A stretch of DNA of 44,617 nt from an uncultured Sulfolobales archaeon (GTDB lineage: Archaea > Thermoproteota > Thermoprotei_A > Sulfolobales > Acidilobaceae): contig CAKZTZ010000009.1 of the NCBI GenBank assembly GCA_937921695.1, positions 1 to 44,617 of the forward strand, in the 5' to 3' direction. How positions within the stretch are numbered: the first letter of the stretch is position 1; each line of letters starts with the position of its first letter. The notes beneath the pieces were generated by a model. It was given only the letters and a program-made list of their open reading frames with translations. It ran no database searches and was not told the DNA's origin. The position numbers and the translations under genes are program-made. Below, in pieces: positions 40,982-44,617 of the stretch.

Positions 40982-41767
40982 TTGAGCAGGGAGGCTACTA
41001 TATGGGAGCATGCGGAGGAGCTCCTTGTTAGGCTTAGGAGGGCTCTCATAGCCCTAATAATATCGACTCTCATAGTACCCTTCATCCCTCTCAGCATATC
41101 ATCATATAAGCCTCTCCTAATAATAGTTCCAGACTTGATACTTAGCTATGCTGTGCCCCATCAGATAAACGTTTTCGGGCACACTGTAGAAGTCCTCTTC
41201 ACAGCTGAAAGCCCGTTCGCAGGGCTCAAAATATACCTTTACTCCGCCCTACTCATAGGCTTCATATTCGTGAGCCCCTACATAGCATATCAAATATATG
41301 CTTTCATAGAGCCCGCACTCTACCCTCACGAGAAGAGGTGGCTTTTAATGGGGGCCCCTATAGCTATAATCCTATTCCTTATGGGCGTGGCTTTAGCCCT
41401 CCTAGTAGTCCTACCCTTCACATACACGATAATGTTCACGTTATCAGCTACGGTAGCGGCAGACAGGCTCATAGCGTACGCTACAATAGAAAGCATTATG
41501 GCCTCAGCTCTACTAATAACCATAGCTACAGGGATAGCTTTCGAAATACCCCTAATAATATTCATACTCACATACACGGGCATTATAAACGTGGAATCCC
41601 TAACAGGAGACGCTATGAAATACCTACTAGTCCTCTCAGCATTAATAGCAGCATTAATAAGCCCAGACCCTTCAGGAGTAGGCATGATGCTATTCCTCAT
41701 ACCCTACTTCACAATGATATTCATCGCCGTAGCCCTAGCCAACATGCTCAGGAAGAGAAAACAATAG
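40982..41767 (+). CDS. tatC: Twin-arginine translocase subunit TatC
   Basis: 261 residues from TTG 40982, preceded by GGGGGCTTCCAGGGG. Six hydrophobic segments are visible. The N-terminal TIWEHAEELLVRLRRALIAL carries the conserved Glu/Leu-Arg-Arg cytoplasmic motif, and SPYIAYQIYAFIEPALYPHE matches the conserved first cytoplasmic loop with YPHEKR. IATGIAFEIPLIIFIL is the fourth-helix signature. It recognises twin-arginine signal peptides of folded exported proteins. No TatA gene is adjacent in the window. It is divergent from moeA. Confidence 0.94.
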   Translation: MSREATIWEHAEELLVRLRRALIALIISTLIVPFIPLSISSYKPLLIIVPDLILSYAVPHQINVFGHTVEVLFTAESPFAGLKIYLYSALLIGFIFVSPYIAYQIYAFIEPALYPHEKRWLLMGAPIAIILFLMGVALALLVVLPFTYTIMFTLSATVAADRLIAYATIESIMASALLITIATGIAFEIPLIIFILTYTGIINVESLTGDAMKYLLVLSALIAALISPDPSGVGMMLFLIPYFTMIFIAVALANMLRKRKQ

Positions 41768-41890
41768 ACAACACAAACCCTCCAACAGCGTGAAACCCTC
41801 ATAAAACACATTCTAAACCCGACCACCCCACCCCTAACATAGCTTTCGCCACGCTAGGGCCCCGGTCACGAGAAGATGTAACGTGTATAA

Positions 41891-42112
41891 AGAATTGTAA
41901 ACGTGAGACGCCCTAGTCTCGGCGAGTTTACCGAGATGCTGAGAGTTTTGCGGAACGCGTTAGGGCGGCCTCAGCAGCCCCTAGGGATCGTGTAGGGGCT
42001 CCGTAAATACAGATGGGAGCCTACAGTTTAGGCTCCGGTAGGGTTCCATGCACTATGAAGGAGCTGGAGCAGGCCTGTCAACGAGATTAAAAGTATAGAT
42101 AACTATCGTTAG
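41891..42112 (+). mobile_element. Decayed frame with hairpins, TnpB-tail-like
   Basis: One forward frame reads RRPSLGEFTEMLRVLRNALG, then RPQQPLGIV-stop-GLRKYRWEPTV-stop-APVGFHAL-stop-RSWSRPVNEIKSIDNYR, with TAG at 41993, TAG at 42029, TGA at 42056 and TAG at 42110. The DNA holds hairpins AGCCCCTA/TAGGGGCT (about 41976-42000) and GGAGCCTA/TAGGCTCC (about 42017-42038). Protein-like tail plus overlapping hairpins is the pattern of TnpB 3' ends and omegaRNA. A structured non-coding RNA is the alternative. It sits in a 380-base gap between convergent genes. Confidence 0.35.
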
Positions 42113-42148
42113 CGGGTAGCCTCTCTGAAGGAAGGGTGTGCTTACGTG

Positions 42149-42664
42149 TTATGTTTTTATCTTTTTGACTTCTATTGTTGTGGGTATTGGTAGTTTGCTA
42201 GCTCCTTTTCTTAGGGCTTCTTTGACTGCATTCTCGCTCCCGGCTCTAGCCCACACTTCTAGTATGATGGTTCCAGGGTAGACTCGGGCGGCTGTCCCTA
42301 TGGGTTTGCCGAATGCTTGCCTCATACCGTCTTGGAGCCTGTCCGCGCCTGCGAAGGCCATCATTTTATTCTCTCTTATCACGTGGTGTGGGTATACTCT
42401 GATTTTGAAGTAGAAGTTCGCTTCTCCAACAGTTGAAGCTAGGCTCTTATTAACCATGATTCTCGCCGCTTCTAGAGCATTATGTCTAATATTACCAGCC
42501 TCTAACGCTATAAGCTCCCCCTTAACCTCACCCTCCTCCATCACAGCCCTATTACCCATCTCAAACCTCGTTATCTTCGGCGGCGGGACGCCAGGTATAT
42601 ACTCCTTCCTCGTATATGGGGGGCCGCTGAAATGCGTATAGCACCTTGCAGGCCTCTGAGGCAT
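42149..42664 (-). CDS. rpl10e: Large ribosomal subunit protein L10e (uL16)
   Basis: 171 residues. [20 protein letters not shown] is the archaeal N terminus, [10 protein letters not shown] follows, and the conserved [20 protein letters not shown] and [20 protein letters not shown] loops bind 23S rRNA near the tRNA sites. The length is normal. It stands with a possible small upstream frame (42694-42936) on the same strand and is convergent with tatC. Confidence 0.97.
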   Translation of the reverse strand: MPQRPARCYTHFSGPPYTRKEYIPGVPPPKITRFEMGNRAVMEEGEVKGELIALEAGNIRHNALEAARIMVNKSLASTVGEANFYFKIRVYPHHVIRENKMMAFAGADRLQDGMRQAFGKPIGTAARVYPGTIILEVWARAGSENAVKEALRKGASKLPIPTTIEVKKIKT

Positions 42665-42693
42665 AGCTTTAACACCCAGTGCTAACGTTAAGC

Positions 42694-42936
42694 CTAAAGC
42701 TTATAAGCTAGGGGCTCCCCCCGCTTCCAGACAGCTAGCTTTACGCATCTTCCCTCCACGGGAGTGGATGTGGATAAGAGACAGCTACATAGGTAGAGCT
42801 CGCGGCTCACAGTATCTGGTACTACTATTACCCTATTGGAGCCTTCGAGGCCCGCAGGGGCTCTCTTCTCCTCACGCAACCTTAACCTTTCCCGGGGGGC
42901 TTTGCCGCGCCTCTCCCTGGGCCTTCTCCATATCAC
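42694..42936 (-). CDS. Doubtful 80-residue protein
   Basis: GTG 42936 to a stop at 42694, 30 bases upstream of L10e on the same strand. The first third is almost only Arg/Glu/Lys and unlikely as protein; the last 50 residues ([36 protein letters not shown]) look more protein-like. The real gene, if any, may start inside. An alternative is an L10e leader or a GC-rich non-coding RNA. Confidence 0.3.
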   Translation of the reverse strand: MIWRRPRERRGKAPRERLRLREEKRAPAGLEGSNRVIVVPDTVSRELYLCSCLLSTSTPVEGRCVKLAVWKRGEPLAYKL

Positions 42937-43044
42937 TAGTTTTTAGGGGTTCTCAGCCCTCTGGGGAGCATGATTCTCAAGACTGTTACTTTTGAAAACT
43001 GTTTTGACCCTGAAAGTTGGGATGAAATGAATAGTTAGTAAACG

Positions 43045-44049
43045 CTAATTACTCGACAATAGCTTGAATTCTCTTCCAGCCCGGAACTTGACATAGTTGG
43101 GTTCTCCGATACCTATAGCTTCTAGGAGTTCGCATAGTTTGCATAGTGTTCTAGTGGAGCTTGTTGGGGCTCCGCATCTGGAGCACACTCCTATCTTAGC
43201 CCCTTTTAGTTTTGAAGCTTCTCCTCCTAAAACCTCGTCTAAGTGTTGGAGGGCTTTCAGTAAGCTTCCAGGCTTTAATTTTTCAATTTCATATAGTATG
43301 CTCCTAACCCCGGCCCTTAATGTGGGGTTCTCGTTTATGAACGGGCACTCTGTAACTTGTATGTTGAATCCTCTAATCATAGCATATGTGGCTGTCTCCC
43401 ACTCGTAGATCTTCCTTAGAGGCTTTATCCTTCTAACCCCTCCTTCGGGGGCTCCACTGTTTGGGTGTAGTTTGAGCACCCCCACAGTATCTCCTCTCAT
43501 GATGTTGACTATGAGTGTTTGAACTTCATCATCGAGATTATGGGCTGTAGCTAGCTTAGTTGCCCCAAAAACTTTAGCATAATAATCCATAACACGCCTC
43601 CTTGAAAGGCCGCAGAAAGTGCACGCAGTCTCAACTAAACCCCTACGCTTAGCCTCGGAAACCATCTCAGAAACACTAACCCCTGCAAACTCTTTAACAC
43701 TAACAACAAAAACGTCAACACCATAACCCTTAGCAGTCTCAACTAAAGCCCTAACATCCTCAACCCTATTATAGCCCGGGATACCTTCAACTATAGAAAG
43801 CCCGAGGAGCCTTGAAGACTTAAACTTCAAAGCTAGAGACTCTAAGAGAACATAGCTATCCTTACCCCCACTCAAAGCCATGAGAACAACATCGCCAGGC
43901 TCAACCATACGCCATCTCTCAACCTCACCCCAAACCCTAGCCCTAACATCCTCCAAGAAACACTCTTCACAAAGCCTCAAACCATTATGAGCCTGGAAAA
44001 CTCTAGCCCTCCTCAAACCACACTTATCGCATAAAACCATCAAAAACAC
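43045..44049 (-). CDS. tRNA 2-thiolation enzyme, TtuA/NcsA (Ncs6) family
   Basis: 334 residues. An N-terminal zinc finger (C7, C10, C27, C30) is followed by the PP-loop SGGKDS (60-65), which adenylates the tRNA uridine. C143, C146 (TACTFCG) and C235 (TECPF) match the three [4Fe-4S] ligands of TtuA (Cys130, 133, 222) in spacing. TAHNLDDEVQTLIVNIMRGD is the conserved second block. A C-terminal zinc finger has CSRCG and CKLC. It makes 2-thiouridine with sulfur from a ubiquitin-like carrier; the E1-like protein at 3710 could activate that carrier. Whether the site is U34 or U54 is not decided. Confidence 0.92.
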   Translation of the reverse strand: MFLMVLCDKCGLRRARVFQAHNGLRLCEECFLEDVRARVWGEVERWRMVEPGDVVLMALSGGKDSYVLLESLALKFKSSRLLGLSIVEGIPGYNRVEDVRALVETAKGYGVDVFVVSVKEFAGVSVSEMVSEAKRRGLVETACTFCGLSRRRVMDYYAKVFGATKLATAHNLDDEVQTLIVNIMRGDTVGVLKLHPNSGAPEGGVRRIKPLRKIYEWETATYAMIRGFNIQVTECPFINENPTLRAGVRSILYEIEKLKPGSLLKALQHLDEVLGGEASKLKGAKIGVCSRCGAPTSSTRTLCKLCELLEAIGIGEPNYVKFRAGREFKLLSSN

Positions 44050-44145
44050 CCATAAACCTTAAACCACACCCTAGATCCTAATTAGATAACACAACTCTTT
44101 AAACCACACCCTCCTAAAGGCTCATGGAATGCTATGATGGCCAAT

Positions 44146-44613
44146 CTAGGTTTCTATAAGTTTCCTAGCTCTTTTCAGGGAGCCTGTAACAGCTATGGGG
44201 GCTATTAAGACCCTCCTATCCCCGGCACTCCTTATTAAGCCTAAAACAGCAAGCATATGATCCTTATAGGGGCTCCTAAATCTTATAATCCCCCTCCTTC
44301 TAACCTCATTATACTCTATGAGGTGAGCCCTCATAGCAGCCTCCCCCAGCTCGCCGTAAACGCTCTTCACAGCATTCTTCAAAGCACCCTCAAGCTCCTC
44401 GAATGAAACCCTCTCAGAAGTTAAAACCTCGAAAACCACATATCTCCTCCTAGTTTTACCCTTAACACGTTTAACTAACTCTGGAACTTTAAGCTCTGCT
44501 TTAAACTTTAAAGCTATCACATAGCCTCCAACAAGCCCCCCAATAAACCCTAAAACCGCTGCTGCTACAAGCTCCAAGATCACAGCGGCTCCCCGGATAT
44601 CTAAGCATCTCAC
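44146..44613 (-). CDS. rnp2: RNase P subunit Pop5 (Rnp2) with N-terminal membrane segment
   Basis: 155 residues from GTG 44613, four bases from the window end; the frame is open upstream, so a longer start is possible. The C-terminal 100 residues are Pop5: RRRYVVFEVLTSERVSFEEL, YNEVRRRGIIRFRSPYKDHM and GSLKRARKLIE. Pop5 pairs with Rpp30 and activates the RNase P RNA that trims tRNA 5' ends. Before this domain lies a strongly hydrophobic helix (VAAAVLGFIGGLVGGYVIAL, about 16-35) and a basic linker, which soluble Pop5 proteins lack. GTG at 44580 would still include the helix. Confidence 0.85.
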   Translation of the reverse strand: MRCLDIRGAAVILELVAAAVLGFIGGLVGGYVIALKFKAELKVPELVKRVKGKTRRRYVVFEVLTSERVSFEELEGALKNAVKSVYGELGEAAMRAHLIEYNEVRRRGIIRFRSPYKDHMLAVLGLIRSAGDRRVLIAPIAVTGSLKRARKLIET

Positions 44614-44617
44614 AATT

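Noticed and set aside
41338-41793. 151-residue forward frame inside tatC
   Set aside because: Out-of-frame His/Asn/Pro/Ser-rich shadow; TatC has all family motifs in the other frame.
41840-42130. RNase P RNA, SRP RNA or 5S rRNA in the gap after tatC
   Set aside because: The gap is GC-rich with hairpins, but I could not find the conserved core motifs of any of these RNAs.

Overview
The window looks like a thermophilic crenarchaeon (Thermoprotei, TACK group). It carries archaeal-only information-processing genes: the Rrp4-Rrp41-Rrp42 exosome, a proteasome alpha subunit, SBDS, ribosomal L37Ae and L10e, the L10/L12 stalk, archaeal-type AlaRS, the AGOG DNA glycosylase and a Pop5-like RNase P subunit. 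AGG and ATA codons are heavily used, GTG and TTG starts are common, and several starts have a GGAGGTGA-type ribosome binding site. I cannot assign a genus from the sequence.

Layout. 1-10 kb is mixed metabolism and transport: a SAM hydroxide adenosyltransferase, an MFS permease, a histone-deacetylase-fold enzyme, an E1-like ThiF/MoeB, a geranylgeranyl-reductase-like flavoprotein coupled to a small membrane protein, a large orphan secreted protein, and a class V aminotransferase coupled to an SSSCA1 zinc protein. A YkvI-like permease follows. 11.2-14 kb is a decayed accessory region with a frameshifted winged-helix pseudogene, two small orphan genes and a 24-bp CRISPR-like repeat. 14-17.4 kb has an M20 peptidase, an unknown protein and AGOG. 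17.4-18.3 kb is a second decayed island, with a tRNA 3' fragment and an IS605/TnpB-like relic. 18.3-23.5 kb holds a hotdog thioesterase, DUF211, a dUTPase/Dcd-like enzyme, an Ntn-asparaginase, a nucleotidyltransferase and a site-2 protease followed by a 37-residue membrane micropeptide.

23.5-27.7 kb is the tightly packed proteasome-SBDS-exosome-L37Ae superoperon, linking ribosome maturation, RNA decay and protein decay. 27.7-30.2 kb is a third decayed island. It holds CRISPR-like relic repeats, a 100-nt imperfect palindrome, a zinc-finger pseudogene, an intact tRNA-Ala(CGC), and the tail of an acyl-CoA synthetase gene split by a hairpin-rich insertion. A membrane-anchored Asp-box (sialidase-fold) surface protein follows.

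32.6-41.8 kb is mostly on the minus strand: HAD phosphatase-AlaRS, then the stalk operon L11-L1-L10-L12, a CBS protein and MoeA, with tatC divergent. 41.8-44.6 kb has another transposon-tail-like relic, L10e, the tRNA thiolase NcsA/TtuA family and Pop5.

The most unusual points are: an L11 gene that encodes only the C-terminal half of the family; a perfect 77-bp repeat shared by the ends of the L10 and L12 genes; an RNase P Pop5 subunit with an N-terminal membrane segment; two short-repeat clusters that resemble relic CRISPR loci without cas genes; and several TnpB/omegaRNA-like tails, two of which share one hairpin end 12 kb apart. No intact cas operon, integrase or transposase is present.
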